DNA of 26,735 nucleotides from an uncultured Lachnospiraceae bacterium (GCA_910584585.1 CAJUBP010000055.1:1-26735); one strand, 5' to 3'. Positions 13,269-21,782 are shown, counted from the first letter of the stretch. The notes: a model not told the origin generated them from the letters alone. Numbers and translations: made by a program.

Positions 13269-14270
13269 ATGGAAAAGGAAGTAATGATTTTAACCGGTGC
13301 AGGCCAGATCGGTATGGCGATTGCCCGGAGAATGGGTTATGGGAGGAAAATTATACTTGGGGACAGGAAGCCGGAAAATGCAGAGGCAATCGCTAAGATT
13401 ATGAATGAAGCCGGGTTTGATGCGCTGCCGATGGAGATGGATTTATCTTCCAGAGAATCCATCCTGAATCTGATTACAGAGGCAAAGAAGGCTGGCAGGA
13501 TCACTATGCTGGTAAATGCTGCCGGTGTTTCGCCAAGCCAGGCTCCTATTGAGGCGATATTGAAAGTTGACCTTTATGGTACGGCGGTACTGTTGGAGGA
13601 AGTGGGAAAGGTGATTGCGCCCGGCGGTGTGGGCGTGACAATTTCCAGCCAGTCGGGCCACCGCATGGAACAGCTATCCCCGGAAGCAGATGAACAGCTT
13701 GCCTGTACACCGACGGAAGAACTGCTTTCTCTGGAAATATTACAGCCGGGAAATATCCGCGATACGCTTCATGCTTACCAGATGGCGAAGCGCTGCAATG
13801 AAAAGCGCGTGATGGCAGAATCGGTAAAATGGGGTGAAAAAGGCGCAAGGATCAACTCCATCTCTCCCGGCATCATTGTGACGCCGCTGGCGATCGACGA
13901 GTTTAACGGGCCGCGCGGGGGCTTCTATAAAAATATGTTTTCAAAATGTCCGGCAGGCCGTCCGGGTACTGCGGACGAAGTGGCAAATGTGGCGGAACTG
14001 TTAATGAGTGACAAAGGGGCATTTATTACGGGGGCGGATTTCCTGATTGATGGCGGCGCAACGGCCTCATATTTTTACGGGCCATTGAAACCGCAGGAAA
14101 GCGAATCTTCTTCGCAGACGGAGGGAAGTAATCAGGATGCGGAAGGAACGGTTACAGCAAATACAGCTTGTTCGTTGTTTTGCTCCCACTTCCTGCCAGC
14201 TTCATATTTTTTAAGAAAAATGTGTTTCTCTCGCCCGTTTCATGCTATAATAAGAAAAATATACCTGTGA
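13269..14270 (+). CDS. Short-chain dehydrogenase/reductase with odd C-terminal tail
   Basis: 333 residues. The classical SDR fold is visible: TGAGQIG at residues 9-15 for NAD(P) binding, NAAG (VNAAGVS), the serine region VTISSQSGH, the catalytic pair Y170-K174 (YQMAK), and the end strand GADFLIDGGATASYFYG. The ATG at 13269 is chosen because GGAGG (13256-13260) stands 8 bases upstream; the ATG at 13254 overlaps it. SDRs of this type normally end shortly after the GG motif; here 55-60 extra residues (SESSSQTEGSNQDAEGT, then a hydrophobic and basic stretch) follow, and the last of these codons coincide with the promoter of the next gene. I suspect loss of the original stop. The substrate is not predictable. 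Probably transcribed from the promoter at 12714. Confidence 0.85.
   Translation: MEKEVMILTGAGQIGMAIARRMGYGRKIILGDRKPENAEAIAKIMNEAGFDALPMEMDLSSRESILNLITEAKKAGRITMLVNAAGVSPSQAPIEAILKVDLYGTAVLLEEVGKVIAPGGVGVTISSQSGHRMEQLSPEADEQLACTPTEELLSLEILQPGNIRDTLHAYQMAKRCNEKRVMAESVKWGEKGARINSISPGIIVTPLAIDEFNGPRGGFYKNMFSKCPAGRPGTADEVANVAELLMSDKGAFITGADFLIDGGATASYFYGPLKPQESESSSQTEGSNQDAEGTVTANTACSLFCSHFLPASYFLRKMCFSRPFHAIIRKIYL
14243..14251 (+). promoter_or_regulatory. Extended -10 promoter for the HD gene
   Basis: TGCTATAAT (14243-14251) is a full extended -10. The region 17-18 bases upstream has only a weak -35. It lies inside the C-terminal codons of the SDR frame. Confidence 0.5.
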
Positions 14271-14312
14271 AGTTTGCAAAACAGCTCTGGTCTGAAAGGG
14301 GAGGCGACTGCC

Positions 14313-14753
14313 GTGATTTATACACCATTGACAAAGAAAGCCATGAAAATTGCCTACGACGCCCATCATGGGCAGGAAGACGCCGGCGGAGTTCCCTATG
14401 TGCTCCATGCCGCTCATGTGGCGGAGCAGATGAAAGAAGAAATTACTGCATGCGCGGCTCTTTTGCATGATGTGGTGGAAGACACTGATATCACACTGGA
14501 GCAGTTGGAACAGCAATTTCCCCCGGAGGTCACAGAACTGGTGGCTCTGCTGACTCACGATCCAAAAGAAGATTACTTTGATTATATTCGGAGAATACGG
14601 GGAAATCATAATGCAAAACTGATAAAACTGGCAGACTTAGAACATAATTCAGACGAAAGCAGGCTCTCCGGCTTTGCTTTGGTGACGGAAGCGAAAAAAG
14701 AAGCATGGCGTAAGAAATATAAAAAGGCATGGGAAATACTAATGGAGAGCTAA
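14313..14753 (+). CDS. HD-domain hydrolase, SpoT/MESH1-like
   Basis: 146 residues covering only the HD phosphohydrolase fold found at the N-terminus of RelA/SpoT. Metal and catalytic motifs are visible: YVLHAAHV (H32, H35), LLHDVVEDT (H52-D53, E56-D57) and KLADLEHNSD (the ADxxHN variant). Small stand-alone proteins like this hydrolyse (p)ppGpp or related nucleotides in some bacteria and animals (MESH1); the synthetase and TGS domains are absent. I choose GTG at 14313 because AAGGGGAGG (14296-14304) is 8 bases away; the in-frame TTG at 14274 lies before the ribosome site. Actual substrate uncertain. Confidence 0.85.
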   Translation: MIYTPLTKKAMKIAYDAHHGQEDAGGVPYVLHAAHVAEQMKEEITACAALLHDVVEDTDITLEQLEQQFPPEVTELVALLTHDPKEDYFDYIRRIRGNHNAKLIKLADLEHNSDESRLSGFALVTEAKKEAWRKKYKKAWEILMES

Positions 14754-14967
14754 TACAATAACGAACTTTTTAGCTTTCGGATACGTCCCAAAATACGGTC
14801 TGCATGAAACAAATTGGAATATAGACAAACTGCTTTTTACAGTTGGATGCGTCAGGAAATATAAGATTGCCGTTCTATGCGTAACTGGGCAGCGTCTCCG
14901 CATACAGTTGTTTTTATACAAATTTAATAAAATTTTAGAAAAATTCCCTATGTTTTTTAAGGAAAAC

Positions 14968-14976
14968 TGTTATAAT
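14968..14976 (+). promoter_or_regulatory. Extended -10 promoter of the kinase operon
   Basis: TGTTATAAT (14968-14976), perfect -10 with TGN extension, preceded by an AT-rich tract without a clear -35. It is about 28 bases before the start codon, leaving a very short leader. The 214 bases between the HD stop and this site hold no gene that I can support. Confidence 0.6.
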
Positions 14977-15003
14977 AGAATTCGTCGGAGGTTGCAGCAG
15001 TTT

Positions 15004-16491
15004 ATGAAATTAAGAACCAGATTAATAATATCATTCTGCCTGATTATATTTGTGCCGGTTCTGTTGGCAGTGGCGACGGTATGGGGATTTGGGCAGTATC
15101 AGATGAAAGCGGTGCGCCAGATATACAATATGGATGGAAGCGCATACGACTATTTTATCAATTCCTTTAAAGTTCTCAGTCATTTTACCAAGAAGGACTA
15201 TGAAAAATTGCAGAAGGTTGCGGCGGAAACGCCGGAAAAGCTGGAAGATAAAGCCTATTTAGATGAAATTAATCTTGAACTGGAGGAGAAATACTCCTAT
15301 TTAATCCTGCGCAGAGAGAAAGAACTGATCTATATGGGAAAAGAGGATGAGACTTTTTCGGAAGAAAATCTGCCGGAGTACGACAGTGACGCTATCAAGA
15401 GCGCAGGCTCCGGATTTTATATTGAAGGGGAAGAACAGGCGCTGGTTAAGCAGATAGATTTTACTTTTCCAGGCGGAGATCAGGGAAGCATATTTATTAT
15501 CACCGCAATGGAACGGATTCTGCCGGATGTCAAGGGCGTGCTGTTGGATTTGATGATTTCTGTAGTATTAATTCTGATTTTTACTGCGGGAATGCTGACT
15601 GTCTGGATATATCAGGGCATTATCAACCCAATTCATAAATTGGAAGTGGCGGCTCAGAATATTAAGGCGGGGAATTTGGATTTTACCATTGACGCAGAGG
15701 GGAAGGATGAGATCGGAGAGCTGTGCCGGAGCTTTGAGGAGATGAGGCATCGCCTGAAAGAGTCGGAAGAAGAGAAAATATCCGGAGAGAAAGAGAATAA
15801 AGTCTTAATCAGCAATATATCCCATGATTTGAAGACGCCGATTACAGCCATTAAAGGATATGTGGAAGGAATTATGGACGGCGTGGCCGATACGCCGGAG
15901 AAGCATGATAAATACATCCGCACCATATATAACAAGGCCAATGAGATGGACATGCTGATCAATGAACTGACATTGTATTCCAAAATTGACACCAACCGGA
16001 TTCCTTATAATTTTAACCGTATTAATGTAGCGGATTATTTCGACGACTGTGTAGAGGAAGTGGGACTTGATCTGGAGGCCAAAAATATAAAGCTTAATTA
16101 TATCAATTACGCAGATAAAGATGTGCTGATTATCGCGGATCCGGAACAGCTTCGGCGGGTGATTAACAATATCATTGGGAATTCCGTCAAGTATCTGGAT
16201 AAAGAGCAGGGGTTTATCAATATCCGCATCCGTGATGTGGGAGATTTTATTCAGGTTGAAATTGAAGATAACGGCAAAGGAATTGCGGCGAAAGATCTGC
16301 CTTATATTTTTGACCGTTTTTACCGCACGGACGCTTCCAGGAATTCAGCTACCGGAGGCAGCGGCATCGGGCTGTCTATTGTGAAGAAAATTATAGAAGA
16401 TCACGGAGGAAAGATTTGGGCTAACAGTAAAGAGGAAACCGGAACCATTATGTATTTTGTAATCCGGAAATATCAGGAGGTAATAAATTGA
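15004..16491 (+). CDS. Membrane sensor histidine kinase
   Basis: 495 residues. Membrane segment 1 (about 8-27), an extracytoplasmic sensor region (about 28-178), membrane segment 2 (about 180-204), HAMP linker (about 205-257), HisKA with phospho-acceptor H274 in ISNISHDLKTP, and HATPase with N-box NIIGNSVKYL, DNGKGI and GSGIGLSIV. This is an OmpR-type kinase that phosphorylates the next gene's product. The ATG at 15004 is used, 12 bases after GGAGG (14987-14991), a little long; upstream in-frame codons overlap the promoter. The gene overlaps the regulator gene by 4 bases. The sensor region is not a family I recognise, so the stimulus is unknown. Confidence 0.94.
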   Translation: MKLRTRLIISFCLIIFVPVLLAVATVWGFGQYQMKAVRQIYNMDGSAYDYFINSFKVLSHFTKKDYEKLQKVAAETPEKLEDKAYLDEINLELEEKYSYLILRREKELIYMGKEDETFSEENLPEYDSDAIKSAGSGFYIEGEEQALVKQIDFTFPGGDQGSIFIITAMERILPDVKGVLLDLMISVVLILIFTAGMLTVWIYQGIINPIHKLEVAAQNIKAGNLDFTIDAEGKDEIGELCRSFEEMRHRLKESEEEKISGEKENKVLISNISHDLKTPITAIKGYVEGIMDGVADTPEKHDKYIRTIYNKANEMDMLINELTLYSKIDTNRIPYNFNRINVADYFDDCVEEVGLDLEAKNIKLNYINYADKDVLIIADPEQLRRVINNIIGNSVKYLDKEQGFINIRIRDVGDFIQVEIEDNGKGIAAKDLPYIFDRFYRTDASRNSATGGSGIGLSIVKKIIEDHGGKIWANSKEETGTIMYFVIRKYQEVIN

Positions 16492-17177
16492 GCAAAGTAT
16501 TGATTATCGAGGATGAAGTGGCGATTGCTGATTTGGAAAAGGATTATCTGGAATTAAGCGGTTTTCATGTGGAGATTGAAAATAACGGGAATCAGGGGCT
16601 GGTAAGGGCGTTGAGCGAAGAATTTGATATGTTTATCCTGGATTTGATGCTTCCAGGAGTGGACGGATTTGAGATCTGCAAGAAAATCCGGGAAAATAAA
16701 AATACCCCCATACTGATGGTGTCGGCCAAAAAAGATGACATTGACAAAATCCGCGGCCTGGGCCTTGGGGCTGACGACTATATTACGAAGCCCTTTTCCC
16801 CCAGCGAACTTGTGGCAAGGGTGAAAGCGCATCTTTCCAGATACGAGCGTCTGATTAACAGCAGTGTCCAGGAAAATGATGTGATTGAAATCCGCGGCCT
16901 GAAAATCGATAAGACCGCAAGGCGTGTCTGGGTGAATGAGGAAGAGAAACAGTTTACCACGAAGGAATTTGATTTGCTGACCTTTCTGGCCCAGAATCCC
17001 AACCATGTATTTTCCAAAGAAGAGCTGTTCAGCCAGATTTGGGATTTGGAATCGGTAGGCGACATAGCCACTGTTACTGTGCATATTAAGAAAATCCGCG
17101 AGAAAATCGAGCTAAGCACCACCAAACCCCAGTATATTGAGACAATCTGGGGCGTGGGTTACCGGTTTAAAGTCTGA
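16488..17177 (+). CDS. OmpR/PhoB-family response regulator
   Basis: 229 residues. A receiver domain with IIEDE, phosphoacceptor D52 (FILDLMLPG) and K101 (ITKPF), then a winged-helix effector domain (about 130-229) with FTTKEFDLLTFLAQNPNHVF and the usual end VTVHIKKIREK, IWGVGYRF. The start is TTG: AGGAGG (16475-16480) is 7 bases upstream, and TTGA overlaps the kinase stop TGA, a tight coupling signal. Together with the kinase it forms a complete two-component system; target genes are not shown by the sequence. Confidence 0.95.
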   Translation: MSKVLIIEDEVAIADLEKDYLELSGFHVEIENNGNQGLVRALSEEFDMFILDLMLPGVDGFEICKKIRENKNTPILMVSAKKDDIDKIRGLGLGADDYITKPFSPSELVARVKAHLSRYERLINSSVQENDVIEIRGLKIDKTARRVWVNEEEKQFTTKEFDLLTFLAQNPNHVFSKEELFSQIWDLESVGDIATVTVHIKKIREKIELSTTKPQYIETIWGVGYRFKV

Positions 17178-17186
17178 CAGAGATTG

Positions 17187-17906
17187 ATGATAAGGATGGA
17201 AAGGATGGAAATTATTTACGAAGACAGTGAAATTGTCGTCTGCCATAAAATGCCCGGAATTCCCGTGCAGACTGCTAAGCCGGGGCAGCAGGATATGGTA
17301 AGTATGCTGCGCAATTATTTTGCGGACAGGGATGAATCCACGGAAATATTTGTGATCCGGCGTCTGGATCAGCCGGTGGAAGGAATTATGGTATTCGCAA
17401 GGAACGCCCAGGCGGCAGCAAACTTAAGCCGTCAGGTGCAGGAAAAGAGCGTGGAGAAACAATATCTTGCTTTGGCAGAAGGACAGTTTCAGGAAAAAAC
17501 AGGTCAGTTGGAAGATTATCTTTTAAGGAATGGGAAGAATAATACGTCTCAGGCGGTTCCCAAAGGGACAAAAGGGGCGAAAGGGGCAAGGCTTACGTAT
17601 GAAGTGCAAAAAGTATTTTTGAAATCGGAACAATCCTCAAAACTTTTTGAGAATGTATGTTACAGCGACAGTGTCAGTCTTGTGCGGATTTGGCTGGATA
17701 CCGGACGGCATCATCAGATCCGGGTGCAGATGGCTCATGCGGGGCACCCGCTGGTGGGAGATAAGAAATATAATGAGAATTGCTCTTCCGGCTATCTTCC
17801 GGTGGGACTGTGCTCCGTTCAGACAACGTTCTGCCATCCCAAAACCGGAGAGCGGATGGAATTTACAGTGGAACCCAAAGGAAAATTATTTATGAGCTTC
17901 AAATAA
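17187..17906 (+). CDS. RluA-family pseudouridine synthase
   Basis: 239 residues with the RluA catalytic motif in a variant form, RRLDQPVEGIMVFA (catalytic Asp about 61; the common form is HRLDxxTSG). The later conserved block GRHHQIRVQMAHAGHPLVGD agrees with the family. It isomerises uridine in rRNA or tRNA; the site cannot be told from sequence. The start is uncertain: TTG 17184, ATG 17187, ATG 17196 and ATG 17205 all lie within 22 bases, and none has a perfect ribosome site. It begins 9 bases after the regulator stop, so is probably part of the kinase operon. Confidence 0.88.
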   Translation: MIRMERMEIIYEDSEIVVCHKMPGIPVQTAKPGQQDMVSMLRNYFADRDESTEIFVIRRLDQPVEGIMVFARNAQAAANLSRQVQEKSVEKQYLALAEGQFQEKTGQLEDYLLRNGKNNTSQAVPKGTKGAKGARLTYEVQKVFLKSEQSSKLFENVCYSDSVSLVRIWLDTGRHHQIRVQMAHAGHPLVGDKKYNENCSSGYLPVGLCSVQTTFCHPKTGERMEFTVEPKGKLFMSFK

Positions 17907-18005
17907 CCGGACACAGCAGAAAATAATTTATGAATTCAAAATAGCCAAACTTCGGCAGACAGATTTTTCCGGCATAAAAAGCATAAAAAACCGCATACTG
18001 ATTTC

Positions 18006-19064
18006 ATGAACAGAGAAGCGAAAGAAAGCATGCGGAGGATAGTGAGAATTCTGGGAATTACCATAGTGGTCTATATCAGCATTCGCTGGCTGTTTCCGTT
18101 GGTGATTCCCTTTTTAGCTGCATTTTTGTTGGCGAAGCTCCTGAATCCCATTGTTGAAAAACTGGAGAATAAATTAAAACTGAAAAGAAGCGTCTGGTCC
18201 TCCCTGCTGGTAGGCCTGCTGTTGCTGCTCTTAGGTCTGGCAATCTTCTTTTTTGCGAAAACGCTGGTGGAGCAAATTAAGAATGTGATAGATAACCTGG
18301 AATTGTATAAAAGACAGGCCGGGGAATTTTGGCAGGAGTGCTGCTGCCAGATTGAAAACATTACCGGAATCAAAGCGGAAATGATTCAGGACGGCGTGCA
18401 GAAGCAGATACCGGAAATGATGAACCGGATGAAAACAAATGCGTTTCCGACTGTTATGTCCGGCACCATTGTGTATGCCAAAAATATATTTGTATTTCTG
18501 GGCGTCTGCTTTGTGGTGGTAATCAGCACGATTCTGATTTTGAAGGATTACCGGAAAATGCGTGAGGCGCTGGAACATCATCCTGTGGGGCATATGGCAT
18601 TAAAAATCTGCCGCAGAACCTACGAAGCAGGCGGGGCCTATGTCAAATCCCAGATTATTATTATGTGTGTGATCACTGTGATTTGTGTAGCGGGGCTGTT
18701 TCTTTCCGGAAATGAATATGCCCTGCTGGCAGGGTGCGGGATTGGAATCTGCGACGCCATGCCCTTTTTGGGAACCGGCACCATATTTGTGCCCTGGGCC
18801 ATGATTGAACTGATTCAGGGCAAATATATGCTGGCCGCCATATATACCATCATTTATACCATATGCAGCCTGATGCGTGAGATTTTAGAGCCGAGGCTGC
18901 TGGGAAATAAGCTGGGGATGCATCCTCTGGCAGTGATTGTGAGCATGTATGTGGGATTGAAAATTTATGGCTTGTGGGGATTTGCCTTAGGTCCGCTTTC
19001 CTATATCCTGATCAAAGAAATCTATTATGAAACTTTGCTTGACAATCCGGAAAAATTGTCTTAA
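18006..19064 (+). CDS. YtvI/AI-2E family membrane permease
   Basis: 352 residues with about seven or eight membrane segments: paired segments near the N-terminus (about 13-43), one at 64-85, one at about 155-178, then a C-terminal cluster from about 211 to 340 with GNEYALLAGCGIGICDAMPF, LGTGTIFVPWAMI and the family-typical EPRLLGNKLGMHPLAVIVSM. This pattern marks the AI-2E transporter superfamily and, in clostridia, the sporulation protein YtvI. The role of YtvI is not well established; transport or ion exchange is likely. The ribosome site before the ATG is weak. The 99 bases before it hold no clear terminator, so read-through from the kinase operon is possible. The proS promoter lies in its last codons. 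Confidence 0.85.
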   Translation: MNREAKESMRRIVRILGITIVVYISIRWLFPLVIPFLAAFLLAKLLNPIVEKLENKLKLKRSVWSSLLVGLLLLLLGLAIFFFAKTLVEQIKNVIDNLELYKRQAGEFWQECCCQIENITGIKAEMIQDGVQKQIPEMMNRMKTNAFPTVMSGTIVYAKNIFVFLGVCFVVVISTILILKDYRKMREALEHHPVGHMALKICRRTYEAGGAYVKSQIIIMCVITVICVAGLFLSGNEYALLAGCGIGICDAMPFLGTGTIFVPWAMIELIQGKYMLAAIYTIIYTICSLMREILEPRLLGNKLGMHPLAVIVSMYVGLKIYGLWGFALGPLSYILIKEIYYETLLDNPEKLS

Positions 19065-19067
19065 AAT
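19039..19067 (+). promoter_or_regulatory. Sigma-A promoter of the proS T-box transcript
   Basis: Perfect TTGACA (19039-19044), 17 bases, TAAAAT (19062-19067). The -10 contains the TAA stop of the upstream permease gene. Confidence 0.85.
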
Positions 19068-19074
19068 AGCCTAC

Positions 19075-19316
19075 AGAATGATGATAACGAAAACTGGCGA
19101 AGAAAAGGAACAGTACAGACAGGAGAATGTACAGAGAAGAAATCAACGGTGAGAGATTTCCCATGCAAATATCTGGAACCCGCCTTGGAGCTGCGTATGA
19201 GAATACGACGTGATGAAGCCGCGTTAAGGCTGTTTGAGAGAATGACGAGAAGTTGTTAATCAGGGTGGTACCGCCGGATGTCCGGTCCCGATTGGGATCT
19301 GGATGTCCGGTTTTTT
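19075..19316 (+). promoter_or_regulatory. T-box riboswitch, proline-specific
   Basis: The leader has the conserved T-box AGGGTGGTACCGCC (19262-19275), whose UGG is complementary to NCCA of uncharged tRNA. Stem I features are visible: an AGTA region (about 19112-19115), a hairpin GAAATC/GATTTC (19139-19160), and the specifier region GAA-CCC-GCCTTGGAG with Pro codon CCC at 19179-19181. The terminator stem (19274-19289 with 19294-19310, wobble pairs included) is followed by six T (19311-19316) and competes with the T-box antiterminator. Uncharged tRNA-Pro would let RNA polymerase read into proS. Confidence 0.93.
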
Positions 19317-19456
19317 GGTGTATCGGAAATAGGCGGAGAATAATTTTTGGCGCGTCAAAAATAGACGGAGAAACAGGCTTTCGGCATATTTCCAAAATAC
19401 AGACAATGGATTTTCTGCAATAGCAGGCACACATATCAGTAGAGGAGGAAGAAATT

Positions 19457-20899
19457 ATGGCAAAGGACAAAAAAATGGTAGAGGCCATAACGTCCATGGA
19501 TGTGGATTTTGCCCAGTGGTACACGGACGTGGTCAAAAAAGCGGAATTAATTGATTATTCCAGTGTAAAGGGATGCATGGTGATTAAACCGGCAGGCTAC
19601 GCCATCTGGGAAAATATTCAGAAGGAGCTGGATCGCAGGTTTAAGGAAACGGGAGTGGAGAATGTATACATGCCCATGTTTATTCCGGAAAGTCTTCTGC
19701 AGAAAGAAAAGGATCACGTAGAAGGGTTTGCGCCGGAGGTAGCCTGGGTGACTCATGGGGGGCTGAATCCCCTGCAGGAACGGATGTGCGTCAGACCCAC
19801 ATCAGAAACATTGTTCTGTGACTTTTACGCCAATGATATCCATTCTTACCGGGACTTGCCCAAATGTTATAATCAGTGGTGTTCCGTGGTGCGCTGGGAG
19901 AAAGAAACAAGGCCGTTTCTGCGTTCCAGGGAATTTCTGTGGCAGGAAGGGCATACGGCCCATGCTACGGCGGAGGAAGCAGAAGAAAGGACGCAGCAAA
20001 TGCTGCATTTATATGCGGATTTCTGTGAAGAAGTGCTGGCAATGCCAGTGATTCGGGGCAGGAAAACAGACAAGGAGAAATTTGCGGGAGCTGAAGCCAC
20101 CTATACCATCGAAGCATTGATGCACGACGGTAAAGCATTGCAGTCCGGCACCAGCCATAATTTCGGGGATGGGTTCGCAAGGGCCTTCGGCATTCAGTAT
20201 ACGGATAAGGAGAATAAGCTGCAGTATGTCCATCAGACATCCTGGGGAATGACAACGCGTTTGATTGGGGCGATTATTATGGTGCATGGAGACGATTCCG
20301 GTTTGGTGCTGCCTCCCGAAATCGCGCCGGTTCAGGTTATGGTAATTCCCATTCAGCAGCACAAGGAGGGAGTTCTGGATAAAGCTTTGAAAGTAAAGGA
20401 ATCACTGGCCCAGGCAGGGATCCGGGTAAAGATAGATGACAGTGAAAAGAGCCCCGGGTGGAAGTTCTCAGAGCAGGAAATGAGAGGAATTCCAATCCGC
20501 GTGGAACTTGGACCCAAAGAGATAGAAGCGGGAAAATGTGTGATGGTACGCCGGGATACCAGGGAAAAAACGGAGTGTCTCCTAGAAGAAACCGCAGATG
20601 CAGCCAAAGAGCTGTTAAAAACCATTCAGAAAGAAATGTTTGAACGCGCAAAGAAACATCAGGAATCTCATATTACAGAAGTGACGACATATGAGGAATT
20701 TAAGGATGCGGTGGAACATAAGCCTGGATTTATACGCGCGATGTGGTGCGGGGATGTGGAATGTGAGAATAAGATTAAAGAGGAAACCACGGCCACGTCA
20801 AGGTGTATGCCGCTGGAAGATCAGGAAGCAATCTCTGATGTGTGCGTCTGCTGCGGCAAACCTGCTCATAAACTTGTTTATTGGGGAAAAGCATACTAA
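19457..20899 (+). CDS. proS: Prolyl-tRNA synthetase, short archaeal/eukaryotic-like type
   Basis: 480 residues, the length of the ProRS type lacking the bacterial editing insertion. Class II motifs: VRPTSETLFCDFYANDIHSY (motif 2 region), RFLRSREFLWQEGHTAHAT-like substrate loop, and GTSHNFGDGFARAFGIQY. The anticodon-binding domain follows (from about 290) and a C-terminal zinc-type domain with cysteines in MWCGDVEC and CVCCGKPAHKLVYWGKAY. It charges tRNA-Pro in the cytoplasm. The ribosome site GAGGAGG precedes the ATG. Expression is controlled by the T-box immediately upstream. Confidence 0.96.
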   Translation: MAKDKKMVEAITSMDVDFAQWYTDVVKKAELIDYSSVKGCMVIKPAGYAIWENIQKELDRRFKETGVENVYMPMFIPESLLQKEKDHVEGFAPEVAWVTHGGLNPLQERMCVRPTSETLFCDFYANDIHSYRDLPKCYNQWCSVVRWEKETRPFLRSREFLWQEGHTAHATAEEAEERTQQMLHLYADFCEEVLAMPVIRGRKTDKEKFAGAEATYTIEALMHDGKALQSGTSHNFGDGFARAFGIQYTDKENKLQYVHQTSWGMTTRLIGAIIMVHGDDSGLVLPPEIAPVQVMVIPIQQHKEGVLDKALKVKESLAQAGIRVKIDDSEKSPGWKFSEQEMRGIPIRVELGPKEIEAGKCVMVRRDTREKTECLLEETADAAKELLKTIQKEMFERAKKHQESHITEVTTYEEFKDAVEHKPGFIRAMWCGDVECENKIKEETTATSRCMPLEDQEAISDVCVCCGKPAHKLVYWGKAY

Positions 20900-20924
20900 C
20901 TCATATAGAATTTATACAAATTAA

Positions 20925-20962
20925 AAGGCTGCACCGATATCAATATCATCTGATGCAGCCTT
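20925..20962. terminator. Terminator after proS, better on the minus strand
   Basis: Perfect 9-bp arms AAGGCTGCA (20925-20933) and TGCAGCCTT (20954-20962). On the plus strand the T-run is only TTCT. On the minus strand the stem is followed by TTTTAATTT, so it would also end transcription coming from 21608. Confidence 0.7.
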
Positions 20963-21608
20963 CTATACTATGCTGTCCATGGGACTTTTACCTCATTCTT
21001 TCTGAAATCTCGATTCATTCCTTCGGAAATTTCGTTACCTCTGAATGCGATGGTATGTATCCATATAATGAACGTATCTTACTGGAATATCATACACTGT
21101 TTTCTTTTGATTGCTGATTCAGGGCTTCTTCTGAAAATCCTCTTGATTTCCAATCAATCTTAAATTACTTTGTTCTGAACTTATTCATCTGTCAGTCACT
21201 TGATTCAATTCCTTATCAGAAAACTTAATATCTGCTGTTGGGGTTCTTCCATCTTCCCATTCCGAAAATATAAGGTCGGATGCTATCACATCTGCTAATA
21301 TTAAATTCAAATACTGCGAAAGGATAATAACCTTATTATAATTTCCCATTCCGAAAATGTAACTTCCGCCTGAGCATCTAAGAAATTTCACTGTTTCAGA
21401 ATTCAACTTCCGTTCTCTGCAGTTTCAAAATTCTCTTACGAAGAAAATTTAATTCTGATGTTATGTCTGTACCTGGATGTCAATTTGAGAGCAGTTCACT
21501 TAATATTTTGGTGGTCCGTACCTCTCTTTCTTAAATTAAAGGGTGATTCATGTCTTTCCCAAGGGTCTGTACCTCCTTTTCTTGAAGTTGTGTTTCTTTT
21601 GTTTTGTT
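20963..21608 (-). other. Gene-poor stretch that looks transcribed on the minus strand
   Basis: About 645 bases between proS and the TSCPD gene with no recognisable protein gene. On the minus strand it is bounded by a perfect promoter (21615-21643) and a terminator (20925-20962). It contains three copies of AGGTAC-A/G-GAC about 50 bases apart (21465-21474, 21514-21523, 21565-21574), the first two preceded by ribosome-site-like purine runs. It also contains a 16-bp direct repeat (21254-21269 and 21343-21358) and two tandem variants of ATTTCxGAAxGAATGA near 21000-21030. A 73-codon minus-strand frame (21185-21406) exists, but the direct repeats fall in different frames inside it and I do not recognise it. 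It is either a non-coding RNA or a decayed gene. Confidence 0.4.
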
Positions 21609-21614
21609 GAGTTT

Positions 21615-21643
21615 ATTATATCTAACAAAAACTAAAATGTCAA
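21615..21643 (-). promoter_or_regulatory. Perfect consensus sigma-A promoter, no evident gene
   Basis: On the minus strand TTGACA (21638-21643), exactly 17 bases, TATAAT (21615-21620), in an AT-rich setting. It is the best promoter in the window and points into the gene-poor stretch. About 35 bases downstream of the expected start there is AAGGAGG, but no good start codon follows at proper spacing. Confidence 0.85.
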
Positions 21644-21738
21644 CAACTATTTTTAAAAATTTATATTAAACATACTTATAATTGAAAATGTATAAATAAG
21701 CAGCAAAATATTCTGAAAATTATAAAAAGGAAAAAAAT

Positions 21739-21782
21739 AGGCAAGCTGATAAAAGTGGTTCGGACACTTACACAACTTGCCT
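21739..21782 (-). terminator. Rho-independent terminator of the TSCPD transcript
   Basis: On the minus strand AGGCAAG and CTTGCCT (21776-21782 and 21739-21745) form the stem base, with an inner AAGTG/CACTT pair (21765-21769 and 21753-21757), followed by A and seven T (21731-21738). Confidence 0.85.

Noticed and set aside
14754..14967. Open frame upstream of the kinase
   Set aside because: A frame is open through part of it, but there is no ribosome site or recognisable protein, and it runs into the kinase promoter.
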